A DNA stretch of 64,000 nucleotides, taken from contig NZ_PYMI01000005.1 of NCBI RefSeq assembly GCF_003025595.1, forward strand, positions 62,001-126,000, written 5' to 3'. Positions 56,149-64,000 of the stretch are shown piece after piece. The stretch comes from Photobacterium ganghwense. Its GTDB lineage: Bacteria > Pseudomonadota > Gammaproteobacteria > Enterobacterales > Vibrionaceae. The position numbers and the translations under genes are program-made. The notes beneath the pieces are model-generated. The model was not told the origin of the DNA. It made no database searches and saw only the letters and a list, made by a program, of their open reading frames with translations. Numbering within the stretch: position 1 is the first letter of the stretch; the number at the start of each line of letters is the position of its first letter.

Positions 56149-56338
56149 TGCTTACAACTTAGTACCTTTTGCAACTTAACCCTGGTACGACGCCATACCA
56201 CTGTCAGAGCCTGATAAATCCTTTCTCTGAGTAGGGAAGTGAAGCTACCACAAGTCATTGGAAAAAGTACAAGGATCTAAGGATTTTTCATTCGTTTTCC
56301 AACATCAAGCCAGATTGTCTGCTCCCCGATCCTTAAAC

Positions 56339-56367
56339 AAAAATGGGGCCTGTGGCCCCATTTTTTG
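56339..56367 (-). terminator. Hairpin/attenuator between fbpA and fbpB
   Basis: The TGGGGCC/GGCCCCA stem is followed by a T-run on the side away from fbpA. Partial read-through would leave more fbpA mRNA than fbpBC, as is normal for binding-protein genes. Confidence 0.75.
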
Positions 56368-56372
56368 GTGTA

Positions 56373-57386
56373 TTACAGGTCGAATTTCACTTCGTCCATC
56401 AGCTTGATGGCGGCAGTGTGGTATTCAGCCACTTTTTCCAGTGACAGCGTATCGGACTTGAAGTCACCCCATGAAGCTACCAGCTCAGAGCGCGCTACGC
56501 CTTCTTTAACCGGGTATTCGTAGTTCACTTCTGCATACATGTGCTGGGCTTTGTCGCCTGTCAGGAATTCCATCAGCTTCTGCGCGTTAGCTTTGTTTGG
56601 CGCGTATTTAGCCATTGCCATGCCACTCACGTTTACGTGTGTGCCGTTTGCTTGCTGGCCTGGGAAGTTGATGTATACCGACTCTGCCCATGCTTTCTGG
56701 CTCTCATCGTTCAGCATGTTACCCAGGTAGTAGCTGTTACCGATTGCCAGGTCACACAGACCTTCTTTCACCGCTTTAACTTGCGCACGGTCGTTGCCTT
56801 GTGGCTTACGCGCCAGGTTCGCTTTCACGCCTTCCAACCAGGTTTTTGTTTCTGCTTCACCGTAGTGAGCAATCATCGAAGAAACCAGCGAGATGTTGTA
56901 AGGGTGCTTACCTGAACGCGTACAGATCTTGCCTTTCCACTCCGGCTTGGCCAAATCTTTGTAATCAAATTCCGCTGGCAGTTTGCCCACACGGTCACGA
57001 GACGAATACACGTTACGTGCACGCATAGTCAGCGCAAACCACTCGTCTTCGTTATCACGGAACTGAGCCGGAACATTTTGCTCAATCACTTTGCTGTCAA
57101 CGGACTGAACCAGCTTCTTGTCTGCCAGTTCAACCAGACGGCTGATATCTGTTGTCAGAAGGACATCGGCCGGGCTGTATTCGCCTTCCTGCTGCAGTTT
57201 CTCTGCCAGACCTTCTTTTGCAAACTTCACGTTTACTTTGATACCGGTCTCTGCAGTGAACTCTTTGAACATAGGTTCAACCAGGAAAGGTTGACGGTAA
57301 GAATAAACGTTCACTTCTTCCGCCGCCATTGCCGCCTGAGGAGCAGCCAGACCCAATAGAATTGCCGATGCCAACAGCTTTTTCAT
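56373..57386 (-). CDS. fbpA: Ferric iron ABC transporter periplasmic binding protein
   Basis: The 337-residue protein has a signal peptide (MKKLLASAILLGLAAPQAAMA before AEEVN). The conserved tyrosine pair of FbpA-type iron ligands is in GNSYYLGNML. It binds Fe(III) in the periplasm and delivers it to FbpBC. The ATG at 57386 has an AAGGGAA ribosome-binding site; an open frame to 57440 has no signal. A strong Fur box lies just upstream. Confidence 0.96.
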   Translation of the reverse strand: MKKLLASAILLGLAAPQAAMAAEEVNVYSYRQPFLVEPMFKEFTAETGIKVNVKFAKEGLAEKLQQEGEYSPADVLLTTDISRLVELADKKLVQSVDSKVIEQNVPAQFRDNEDEWFALTMRARNVYSSRDRVGKLPAEFDYKDLAKPEWKGKICTRSGKHPYNISLVSSMIAHYGEAETKTWLEGVKANLARKPQGNDRAQVKAVKEGLCDLAIGNSYYLGNMLNDESQKAWAESVYINFPGQQANGTHVNVSGMAMAKYAPNKANAQKLMEFLTGDKAQHMYAEVNYEYPVKEGVARSELVASWGDFKSDTLSLEKVAEYHTAAIKLMDEVKFDL

Positions 57387-57412
57387 TTTTACTTCCCTTA
57401 AACGCAAAATAG

Positions 57413-57431
57413 AATGATAACAGTTATCAGT
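57413..57431 (-). promoter_or_regulatory. Fur box upstream of fbpA
   Basis: AATGATAACAGTTATCAGT matches 16 of 19 positions of the Fur consensus and begins 27 bp before the fbpA start. Iron repression of fbpABC is strongly suggested. Confidence 0.85.
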
Positions 57432-57487
57432 TTCGCTCAATTATACTGTAGCAGTTCATCAATACAATGCGTCATTGCCGTTGAGAT

Positions 57488-57520
57488 AAAAAAAACGCTG
57501 CCTTATTGGCAGCGTTTTTT
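57488..57520 (-). terminator. Terminator after amtB
   Basis: The AACGCTGCC/GGCAGCGTT stem lies between A- and T-runs, 29 bp past the amtB stop. Confidence 0.85.
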
Positions 57521-57548
57521 GTAAAGTTGTGATCTATATATATGTTAA

Positions 57549-58778
57549 CTATTTCACACTGACAAACTCTGGGTAGGCATCGATACCACAATCGTGTACA
57601 TCCATCCCTGCCAGCTCTTCTTCTTCGGTCACGCGAATGCCCACGGTGTATTTCAGTGCCGCCCAGACACCCAGACTGGTCGCAAATACCCAGCCGAAAA
57701 TCACCGCCGCGCCCAGCAACTGTGAACCAAAGCTGGCATCGGCATTACTAAATGGCACCGCCATCAGGCCAAAGAAGCCACACACACCGTGGACCGAAAT
57801 CGCCCCTACCGGGTCATCGATTTTCACTTTATCCAGACCAATGATGCTAAATACCACCAGTGAACCAGCCACTACCCCGATAATCACTGCCGCCATTGGT
57901 GACGGTGACAGCGGGTCTGCCGTGATGGCAACCAAGCCAGCCAGCGCCCCATTGAGAATCATGGTTAAATCCGCTTTGCCCCACGTGGTTTTACACACCG
58001 CCAGTGCCGCAATCGCACCCGCGGCCGCCGCGGCATTGGTGTTGAGGAAAATTTTCCCGACAGCGGTGGCGTTTTCAAAGTCAGACAACATCAGCTGTGA
58101 ACCGCCGTTAAAACCAAACCAGCCGAACCACAAGATGAAGGTCCCCACTGTCGCCAGCGGCATATTCGAACCCGGGATCGGGTAGATCTCGCCGTTCTTA
58201 CCGTATTTCCCCTTACGAGCGCCCAGCAGCAGTACCCCGGCCAGCGCTGCAGCCGCACCCGCCATGTGGACGATGCCAGAGCCGGCAAAGTCGCTGAAAC
58301 CGGCTTCAGACAGGAAGCCACCGCCCCAGGTCCAGTACCCTTCCATTGGATAGATAAAGGCCGTCAGAATGACTGAGAAAATGAGGAACGACCACAGCTT
58401 CATGCGTTCAGCAACGGCACCGGATACCACCGACATCGCCGTCGCGACAAACACCACCTGGAAGAAGAAATCCGATTCCAGCGAGTGATCAGCTCCGTCC
58501 GCCTGCGTGCCGATCAATGTGCCGAACGTAGGCAGCCAGCCACCTTCCCCGTTGTCGACATACATCATGTTGTAACCGACAATCAGGTACATGGTGCAGG
58601 CAATCGCGTACAGACAGAAGTTCTTGGTCAGGATTTCGGTGGTGTTTTTCGACCGCACCAGCCCTGCTTCCAGCATGGCAAACCCGGCGGCCATCCACAT
58701 CACAAGAGCACCTGACATTAAGAAGAAAAAGGTGTCGAGCGCATAACGCAGCTCGGTAACGGTAGTTGATAATTCCAT
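57549..58778 (-). CDS. amtB: Ammonium transporter AmtB
   Basis: The 409-residue membrane channel carries ammonium/ammonia and is closed by GlnK. Conserved segments include GAVAERMKLWSF, DFAGSGIVHMAGAAAALAG and FGWFGFNGGSQL, and HGVCGFFG near the end. It follows glnK with a 30-bp gap. Note that it lacks an extended N-terminal signal, unlike E. coli AmtB. Confidence 0.96.
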   Translation of the reverse strand: MELSTTVTELRYALDTFFFLMSGALVMWMAAGFAMLEAGLVRSKNTTEILTKNFCLYAIACTMYLIVGYNMMYVDNGEGGWLPTFGTLIGTQADGADHSLESDFFFQVVFVATAMSVVSGAVAERMKLWSFLIFSVILTAFIYPMEGYWTWGGGFLSEAGFSDFAGSGIVHMAGAAAALAGVLLLGARKGKYGKNGEIYPIPGSNMPLATVGTFILWFGWFGFNGGSQLMLSDFENATAVGKIFLNTNAAAAAGAIAALAVCKTTWGKADLTMILNGALAGLVAITADPLSPSPMAAVIIGVVAGSLVVFSIIGLDKVKIDDPVGAISVHGVCGFFGLMAVPFSNADASFGSQLLGAAVIFGWVFATSLGVWAALKYTVGIRVTEEEELAGMDVHDCGIDAYPEFVSVK

Positions 58779-58808
58779 AATCTTTGTCCCCTACTTCAAT
58801 CCTGTTTG

Positions 58809-59147
58809 TTATAAGGCTTCTAAATCAGTTTCCCCGGTACGGATGCGAACCGCATGCTCCAGGTCGTACACAAAAATCTTGCCGTCGCCAATCTTGCCGG
58901 TCTGGGCCGCCTTGGTGATCGCCTCAATAATGGCTTCCATGTTGTCAGCCTGAGTCGCGATCTCCAGCTTTACCTTTGGCAGAAAGTCGACCTGGTATTC
59001 CGCGCCACGGTACAGTTCGGTGTGGCCCTTCTGCCGCCCGAACCCTTTCACTTCCGAGACCGTCATCCCTTCGACGCCGACATCAGCCAGTGCTTCACGA
59101 ACATCATCGAGCTTGAACGGTTTAATGATTGCGCTAATTATTTTCAT
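58809..59147 (-). CDS. glnK: P-II family nitrogen regulator GlnK
   Basis: This 112-residue trimeric signal protein senses 2-oxoglutarate and ATP/ADP. It has the uridylylation site Tyr51 in YRGAEYQVDFLPK and the GKIGDGKIFV segment. Its pairing with amtB makes it GlnK rather than GlnB. A sigma-54-type promoter lies 49 bp upstream. Confidence 0.96.
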   Translation of the reverse strand: MKIISAIIKPFKLDDVREALADVGVEGMTVSEVKGFGRQKGHTELYRGAEYQVDFLPKVKLEIATQADNMEAIIEAITKAAQTGKIGDGKIFVYDLEHAVRIRTGETDLEAL

Positions 59148-59195
59148 TGCCTGCTCCTCAATTCAGAATTCCTTCTCAGTCACCACTGATGAATA

Positions 59196-59212
59196 AACAA
59201 GCACTGTGCCAA
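59196..59212 (-). promoter_or_regulatory. Sigma-54 promoter of glnK-amtB
   Basis: On the minus strand TTGGCACAGTGCTTGTT fits the -24/-12 consensus (TGGCAC-N5-TTG) except that the last base is T rather than C. Nitrogen control through NtrC is expected for this operon. Confidence 0.75.
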
Positions 59213-59263
59213 TTTTTTTATTTCTTAATTTTCATTAACTTGCTAAATATCCGCGCCAAAATG

Positions 59264-59298
59264 CAAAAAGGGCCGCACCAATTGGGTGCAGCCCTTTC
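59264..59298 (-). terminator. Terminator after yacL
   Basis: An imperfect AGGGCTGCACC/GGTGCGGCCCT stem is followed by a T-run on the minus strand, downstream of yacL. Confidence 0.75.
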
Positions 59299-59339
59299 AC
59301 TAAAACGAAGCAAATTTGCTCTTAGAACAGCATAATGAC

Positions 59340-59708
59340 CTAAAAACGGGTCACAAATGCACGCCAGGCTTGCAGAACCTGCTCAAAATCTTCAAATCCG
59401 CAGATGGCTACGGCTTCTTCATCATAAAAATCCATGTTTTCTTCCAGCTCAGTATCGTCTTCAGAAAACAGGTAGTTAGCCTGAATCAGCGCTTCATTTT
59501 CCTGCAGGCTGAGGGTCAGCTCCTCACCAATCCGCCGCCATTCCCGGGTGCTGTTTTTTAGTGCACCAAGCTGGGACACCACCTCGTCCATCAGTGCGAA
59601 GTTCTTGCCCACCTCCTCCGTCAGCCAGCGCCCCAGCGCCTCGTGGCCCATTGAGAAGTTGGCATGATAGCTACCATCCAGGGTATTTTTCTTAAACTCG
59701 TAATCCAT
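59340..59708 (-). CDS. yacL: YacL/UPF0231 family protein
   Basis: The 122-residue acidic protein matches UPF0231 ([42 protein letters not shown]). The function is unknown. In E. coli yacL neighbours acnB; here the glycerate module lies between them. Confidence 0.92.
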   Translation of the reverse strand: MDYEFKKNTLDGSYHANFSMGHEALGRWLTEEVGKNFALMDEVVSQLGALKNSTREWRRIGEELTLSLQENEALIQANYLFSEDDTELEENMDFYDEEAVAICGFEDFEQVLQAWRAFVTRF

Positions 59709-59825
59709 AGCTATCCTCTTTCACTCATTCGTTCATCTTGGTGATACACTGGCGACCAATAAGATGGCTGCACTGTCACAGACAGCCGCACGCCGGAGCG
59801 CACATTGTCAGGATCTGATTCAGAA

Positions 59826-61001
59826 ATGCAACTCAATGCCACACTGGCCCGTCAAATTGTCGAGCGGGCGATGAAAATCATTCGCTACTCTGTCAACGTG
59901 ATGGATGAGTATGGCCGGATCATCGGGTCCGGCGATCCGACCCGCCTGAACCAACGCCATGAGGGTGCAATCCTTGCCATCAATGAAAATCGGGTGGTTG
60001 AGATCGATCCGGGGACTGCGCAGCAACTCAAGGGCGTCAAACCCGGTATCAACCTGCCGATCGTGTTTCAGCACCGGGTGATCGGCGTGGTGGGGATCTC
60101 CGGCGAGCCCGACAAAGTGCGCAACTACGGTGAGCTGGTCAAAATGACTGCCGAGCTGATCATCGAGCAGGAAGCCCTGATGGCGCAGGTACAATGGAAC
60201 CAGCGCCACCGTGAAGAGCTGGTGCTGCAACTGATCAACGGCACCGAACTGAGTGAGTCCCAGCGCCTGTCCATCGCCCAGAAACTGGCACTGGATCTGG
60301 ATCAGCCCCGCGTCGCCGCCATCGTCAAAGTGCTGCCCGCAGAAGGTGCCAGCCTATCGCTGGAACACCTGCAACGGATGGTTCACCTGCTGGAGCACCC
60401 GGAACGGGATAACCTGGTCGGCATCGTCTCCGTTTCCCATAATGAAATCGTGGTACTGAAACCCATCACCCTGACCTCTGATGGCTGGTCGAAAGCCCGG
60501 ACTCAGAAACGGCTCGACAAGCTGATGCGTCAGGTTGCCAGAGAACGCCAGTTTTCCATACGGATTGCCATTGGTGACTATTTTCCGGGTCTGCAGGGAT
60601 TAGCCCGCTCGTACCAGACCGCCAAAGCGACCCTCGAAGCCACGCTCGATGCTACTCCGGCAGCGGCCTTGGATACCACCCGAGTTGTGTTCTATCAGGA
60701 TCATATCCTGCAAGTCCTGCTTAGCGGCCTGAAACAGGACAGCTGGCGTCATGAACAACTGATGCAGCCAATACAGGCACTGCGCAGTCAGGATCCGCGG
60801 GGTGTCCTGATGCGAACCCTGCAGGCATTTTTTGCTCAGAATTGTGATTTGGCGCAAATCTGCCAAACCCTTCATATTCATCGTAACACCCTACGTTATC
60901 GCCTGGAGCGGATAGAGCAGATAACTCAATTAAAAATCAACAATATAAATGACAAGACCCGGCTATACCTGGCGGTGACCTGTCTCCCCGAAAAACTCTG
61001 A
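59826..61001 (+). CDS. cdaR: CdaR family transcriptional activator (sugar diacid/glycerate regulator)
   Basis: The 391-residue regulator has an N-terminal sugar diacid recognition domain (ARQIVERAMKIIRYSVNVMDEYGRIIGSGDPTRL) and a C-terminal PucR-type helix-turn-helix (DLAQICQTLHIHRNTLRYRLERIEQ). E. coli CdaR activates glycerate, galactarate and glucarate genes. The ATG at 59826 is chosen; an upstream TTG at 59805 has a closer ribosome-binding site and is possible. It is directly upstream of the permease and kinase genes, which it probably controls. Confidence 0.93.
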   Translation: MQLNATLARQIVERAMKIIRYSVNVMDEYGRIIGSGDPTRLNQRHEGAILAINENRVVEIDPGTAQQLKGVKPGINLPIVFQHRVIGVVGISGEPDKVRNYGELVKMTAELIIEQEALMAQVQWNQRHREELVLQLINGTELSESQRLSIAQKLALDLDQPRVAAIVKVLPAEGASLSLEHLQRMVHLLEHPERDNLVGIVSVSHNEIVVLKPITLTSDGWSKARTQKRLDKLMRQVARERQFSIRIAIGDYFPGLQGLARSYQTAKATLEATLDATPAAALDTTRVVFYQDHILQVLLSGLKQDSWRHEQLMQPIQALRSQDPRGVLMRTLQAFFAQNCDLAQICQTLHIHRNTLRYRLERIEQITQLKINNINDKTRLYLAVTCLPEKL

Positions 61002-61002
61002 T

Positions 61003-61020
61003 TTTGTGCATCTGCACAAA
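61003..61020 (+). promoter_or_regulatory. Perfect palindrome, candidate CdaR operator
   Basis: TTTGTGCA-TC-TGCACAAA starts two bases after the cdaR stop and about 115 bp before the permease start. Regulator, target and site form a compact unit. Confidence 0.55.
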
Positions 61021-61135
61021 TCAACCTTTCTCTCGGCAGGCTTTTTTGTCATCTCGCCTAAAGCCAAACCTGCCGCCCCGCAGTACATTCCTGCCTGCTG
61101 ATAATTTCTTTTTATAATTTTACGTGGATCAAAAC

Positions 61136-62401
61136 ATGGCAGAAGTCTCTACCCTCGGGGCATTAGCGGCACTGGTCGTCGCGATATTCCTGATATTAAG
61201 AAAAGTCCCGCCCGCTTACGGCATGATCATAGGTGCACTGGTCGGCGGGGTGATTGGTGGTGTTTCGCTGAGCGACACCGTCGGCCTGATGATTGGCGGT
61301 GCCCAGGGCATTGTGACCGCCGTCCTGCGTATTCTCGCGGCCGGGGTGCTGGCTGGGGTGCTGATTGAATCCGGTGCGGCAACCTCCATTGCCGAAACCA
61401 TCGTGAAAAAAGTGGGGGAAACCCGTGCCCTGCTGGCGCTGGCAGTGGCAACCATGATCCTGACCGCCGTGGGGGTGTTTGTGGATGTGGCGGTGATCAC
61501 CGTGGCACCGATTGCCCTGGCAATTGCCCGCCGGGCCGATCTGTCCAAGATGGCGATCCTGCTGGCCATGGTCGGTGGCGGCAAAGCCGGTAACGTGATG
61601 TCGCCGAACCCGAATGCAATTGCCGCGGCCGATGCCTTCAACGTGCCGCTGACATCCGTGATGGCTGCCGGGGTGATTCCCGGTCTGTGCGGCATGGCAG
61701 TCGCCTACCTGATCGCCAAAAAACTGGTGAACCGCGGCAGTAAAGTACAAGAGCACGAAGTGGTTGCCGTTGATCACAGCCGCCTGCCAGGCTTTGGTGC
61801 CGCCATCGTGGCTCCGTTGGTCGCCATTGCCCTGCTGGCGCTGCGCCCGCTGGCCGGGATTCAGGTCGATCCGCTGATTGCCCTGCCGCTGGGTGGCCTG
61901 ATGGGCGCTCTGGCCATGGGCCGTTTTCGCGATACCAACCATTTTGCCGTCTCCGGCCTGACGCGCATGGCGCCGGTCGCCGTGATGCTGCTCGGTACCG
62001 GAACCCTGGCAGGGATCATCGCTAACTCCGGGCTGAAAGGAGGTCTGATTGATGTCTTGACGGCTTCCGGTCTGCCGTCGTACCTGCTGGCGCCAATCTC
62101 GGGTGCCCTGATGTCACTGGCCACCGCCTCCACGACCGCCGGTACCGCGGTCGCAGCCGGCGTGTTCAGCCATACCATCCTGGAGCTGGGTGTGCCTGCT
62201 CTGGCTGGCGCAGCCATGATCCACGCCGGTGCCACGGTGATGGATCACATGCCGCATGGCAGCTTCTTCCACGCCACCGGCGGCGCGCTGCACATGGACA
62301 TTAAAGAACGACTGAAGCTGATCCCTTACGAATCTGCGGTCGGTCTGATCATTGCTTTTGTGTCGACCCTGATTTTCGGTGTCTTCGGTTTCTTCGTGTA
62401 A
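61136..62401 (+). CDS. GntP-family permease, probable glycerate transporter
   Basis: The 421-residue membrane protein has about a dozen hydrophobic segments and GntP-family features ([54 protein letters not shown]). Gluconate, glycerate and related acids are known substrates; glycerate is inferred from the glycerate kinase next to it. The ATG at 61136 is chosen over the in-frame GTG at 61124. The kinase gene starts 10 bp later. Confidence 0.92.
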   Translation: MAEVSTLGALAALVVAIFLILRKVPPAYGMIIGALVGGVIGGVSLSDTVGLMIGGAQGIVTAVLRILAAGVLAGVLIESGAATSIAETIVKKVGETRALLALAVATMILTAVGVFVDVAVITVAPIALAIARRADLSKMAILLAMVGGGKAGNVMSPNPNAIAAADAFNVPLTSVMAAGVIPGLCGMAVAYLIAKKLVNRGSKVQEHEVVAVDHSRLPGFGAAIVAPLVAIALLALRPLAGIQVDPLIALPLGGLMGALAMGRFRDTNHFAVSGLTRMAPVAVMLLGTGTLAGIIANSGLKGGLIDVLTASGLPSYLLAPISGALMSLATASTTAGTAVAAGVFSHTILELGVPALAGAAMIHAGATVMDHMPHGSFFHATGGALHMDIKERLKLIPYESAVGLIIAFVSTLIFGVFGFFV

Positions 62402-62411
62402 GGATAAATGT

Positions 62412-63557
62412 ATGAAAATTGTGATTGCCCCTGATTCTTATAAAGAAAGCCTGACCGCGATGGAAGTCGCTGATGCCATTGAAGCAGGATTCAAGGACAT
62501 CTGGCCTGATGCACAGTACCTGAAGCTGCCGATGGCCGATGGTGGCGAAGGGACGGTTCAGTCACTGGTCGACGCGACCCAGGGCACCATCGTCGAGCAC
62601 ACGGTCACCGGGCCGTTAGGCGAACCGGTTTCAGCGTTCTATGGCCTGCTGGGCGATGGCCGAACCGCAGTGATTGAAATGGCGGCGGCATCCGGCCTGC
62701 ACCTGGTCGCGCCGGATCAGCGCAATCCCCTGCTGACCACGACCTACGGCACCGGTGAGCTGATCACCGCGGCGCTGGATCGCGGCGTCGAGCACATCAT
62801 TATCGGGATTGGCGGCAGTGCCACCAATGATGGCGGGATTGGGATGGCCCAGGCACTCGGCTTTCAGCTGCTAGATGCCGACAACCGCAGCCTGGGGTTC
62901 GGCGGTGGCGAACTGGCAGCCCTGAACCGAATCGATACCCAAAAAGTCGACCCGCGTCTGGCTCAAGTGAAACTGGAAGTGGCCTGCGATGTCGATAACC
63001 CGCTGTGCGGGCCCAAAGGCGCCTCAGCCGTGTTTGGTCCGCAGAAAGGGGCTACACCAGAGATGGTGGCACAGCTGGATGCCAATCTGGCGCACTATGC
63101 CGCAGTCATCCATTCACAACTTGGACGTGACGTGAAAAATATCCCGGGAGCCGGTGCCGCCGGAGGACTGGGCGCGGCGCTGATGGGCCTGCTGAATGCC
63201 AGCCTGCGTCCGGGGATTGAGATCGTCACTGAAGCAGCTGGGCTGGAAGCCGCAGTGCAAGATGCAGATCTGGTGATCACTGGTGAAGGGCGTATCGACA
63301 GCCAGACCATTCACGGTAAAACCCCGATGGGGGTTGCCCGGATCGCCAAGCAGTATCAGCTGCCGGTTATCGGGATTGCCGGTTGCGTCGCACCGGACTG
63401 CCATGTGGTCCACCAGCACGGTATTGATGCAGTGTTTAGTGTGGTACCGCGAGCGATGCCTTTATCTGAAGCCCTACAGGAAGCCGCGTTCAACGTACGT
63501 CAAACGGCGCGCAATGTCGCGGCATCACTTGCTCTGGCCCGCCAGTTTTCGGCTTGA
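62412..63557 (+). CDS. glxK: Glycerate kinase
   Basis: The 381-residue kinase starts [27 protein letters not shown], the GarK/GlxK signature, and contains [34 protein letters not shown] and [16 protein letters not shown]. It phosphorylates glycerate (2-phosphoglycerate in GarK-type enzymes) for entry into glycolysis. The ATG at 62412 has an AAGGA ribosome-binding site. It completes the cdaR-permease-kinase module. Confidence 0.96.
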   Translation: MKIVIAPDSYKESLTAMEVADAIEAGFKDIWPDAQYLKLPMADGGEGTVQSLVDATQGTIVEHTVTGPLGEPVSAFYGLLGDGRTAVIEMAAASGLHLVAPDQRNPLLTTTYGTGELITAALDRGVEHIIIGIGGSATNDGGIGMAQALGFQLLDADNRSLGFGGGELAALNRIDTQKVDPRLAQVKLEVACDVDNPLCGPKGASAVFGPQKGATPEMVAQLDANLAHYAAVIHSQLGRDVKNIPGAGAAGGLGAALMGLLNASLRPGIEIVTEAAGLEAAVQDADLVITGEGRIDSQTIHGKTPMGVARIAKQYQLPVIGIAGCVAPDCHVVHQHGIDAVFSVVPRAMPLSEALQEAAFNVRQTARNVAASLALARQFSA

Positions 63558-63606
63558 GTCTAGAGGTGCCTGACTCCGGCAGGATTCAGGTGCAGCAATC
63601 AGCCAT

Positions 63607-63636
63607 AAAAAAACGCCTCCGTCTGGAGGCGTTTTG
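63607..63636. terminator. Terminator between glxK and acnB
   Basis: The AACGCCTCC/GGAGGCGTT stem lies between converging genes and has A- and T-run flanks. Confidence 0.9.
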
Positions 63637-63659
63637 CTAATGATGATTCAAAGCAGTGC

Positions 63660-64000
63660 TTATGCCGGCTCTTGGAAAATAACCGTGTCCGCTTTTTTGG
63701 TGTACTGCTCCATCAGGTGGAAGTTCAGGTAGCGATACGTATCGGCTGCCGTGGCATCGATCTGTTTCGCGTATTCCATGTACTCCTCAACCGTAGGAAT
63801 GCGGCCCAGAATAGCGCCAACCGCAGACAGCTCAGCCGAAGCCAGGAAGACATTCGCGCCCGTACCCAGACGGTTCGGGAAGTTACGGGTAGAAGTCGAC
63901 ATAACCGTTGCTTTGTCAGCCACGCGAGCCTGGTTACCCATACACAGTGAACATCCCGGAGTTTCAATACGAACCCCGGCACGACCGAAGATGCCGTAGT
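63660..64000 (-). CDS. acnB: Aconitate hydratase B, C-terminal part (runs off the right edge)
   Basis: The reverse strand gives the last 113 residues of AcnB, which interconverts citrate and isocitrate in the TCA cycle. The iron-sulphur ligands are in [14 protein letters not shown], followed by [18 protein letters not shown] and a C-terminus ending FQEPA. This matches AcnB rather than AcnA. The rest of the gene is outside the window. Confidence 0.96.
   Translation of the reverse strand, partial: YGIFGRAGVRIETPGCSLCMGNQARVADKATVMSTSTRNFPNRLGTGANVFLASAELSAVGAILGRIPTVEEYMEYAKQIDATAADTYRYLNFHLMEQYTKKADTVIFQEPA

Overview
The window looks like a chromosomal stretch from a marine Vibrionaceae bacterium, most likely Photobacterium or a close relative. 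The grounds are a LuxR/HapR/LitR-type quorum-sensing regulator next to hpt, conserved gammaproteobacterial gene blocks (metK-sprT-endA-rsmE-gshB-yqgE-ruvX, pilT/pilU with yggS-proC-yggT-yggU-rdgB-hemW, sfsA-dksA-gluQ-pcnB-folK-panBC), very large near-identical tRNA arrays, a chitin-active LPMO and a protein with a GlyGly-CTERM tail. The genus is inferred from gene content only.

Layout. 1-4.3 kb: epd (partial), tkt and metK, with a MetJ-like operator before metK. 4.4-8.9 kb: sprT, endA, rsmE, gshB, yqgE and ruvX. 9.4-11.6 kb: the type IV pilus retraction ATPases pilU and pilT. 11.6-16.7 kb: yggS, proC, yggT, yggU, a DUF4426 protein, rdgB and hemW. 16.8-22 kb: a yggN-like gene, glutaminase, trmB, mutY, yggX and mltC.

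22.1-35.8 kb is the accessory part. Two tRNA arrays (8 and 9 genes, repeating Phe-Asn-Thr) with identical internal spacing stand as direct repeats about 12.7 kb apart. Between them, on the minus strand, lies a gene block: an exported oligopeptidase B-like enzyme, a heme-type TonB-dependent receptor, a secreted zinc metalloprotease with a P-domain and GlyGly-CTERM tail, and two Lcl-domain (DUF1566) proteins. A chitin-binding AA10 LPMO and a glutathione transferase lie on the plus strand. Fur-like and CRP-like sites sit in the divergent control region. I read the minus-strand block as a secreted proteolysis plus outer-membrane uptake unit, possibly for heme or iron from protein. This is the best candidate for an undescribed system here.

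36-43.8 kb: an HD-GYP protein, mrcB (PBP1b), hrpB, thpR and sfsA. 43.9-49.2 kb: dksA, gluQ, pcnB (apparently with a non-AUG start), folK, panB and panC. 49.3-53.4 kb: an ABC-2 transporter (yadG/yadH), carbonic anhydrase, hpt and the LitR/HapR regulator, which has a plausible Qrr pairing site in its leader. 53.4-59.2 kb: the ferric iron ABC transporter fbpABC with a strong Fur box, then glnK-amtB behind a sigma-54-type promoter. 59.3-64 kb: yacL, a glycerate module (cdaR, GntP-family permease, glycerate kinase) and the 3' end of acnB. Most core genes are intact. I see no transposase, integrase, rRNA gene or CRISPR array.
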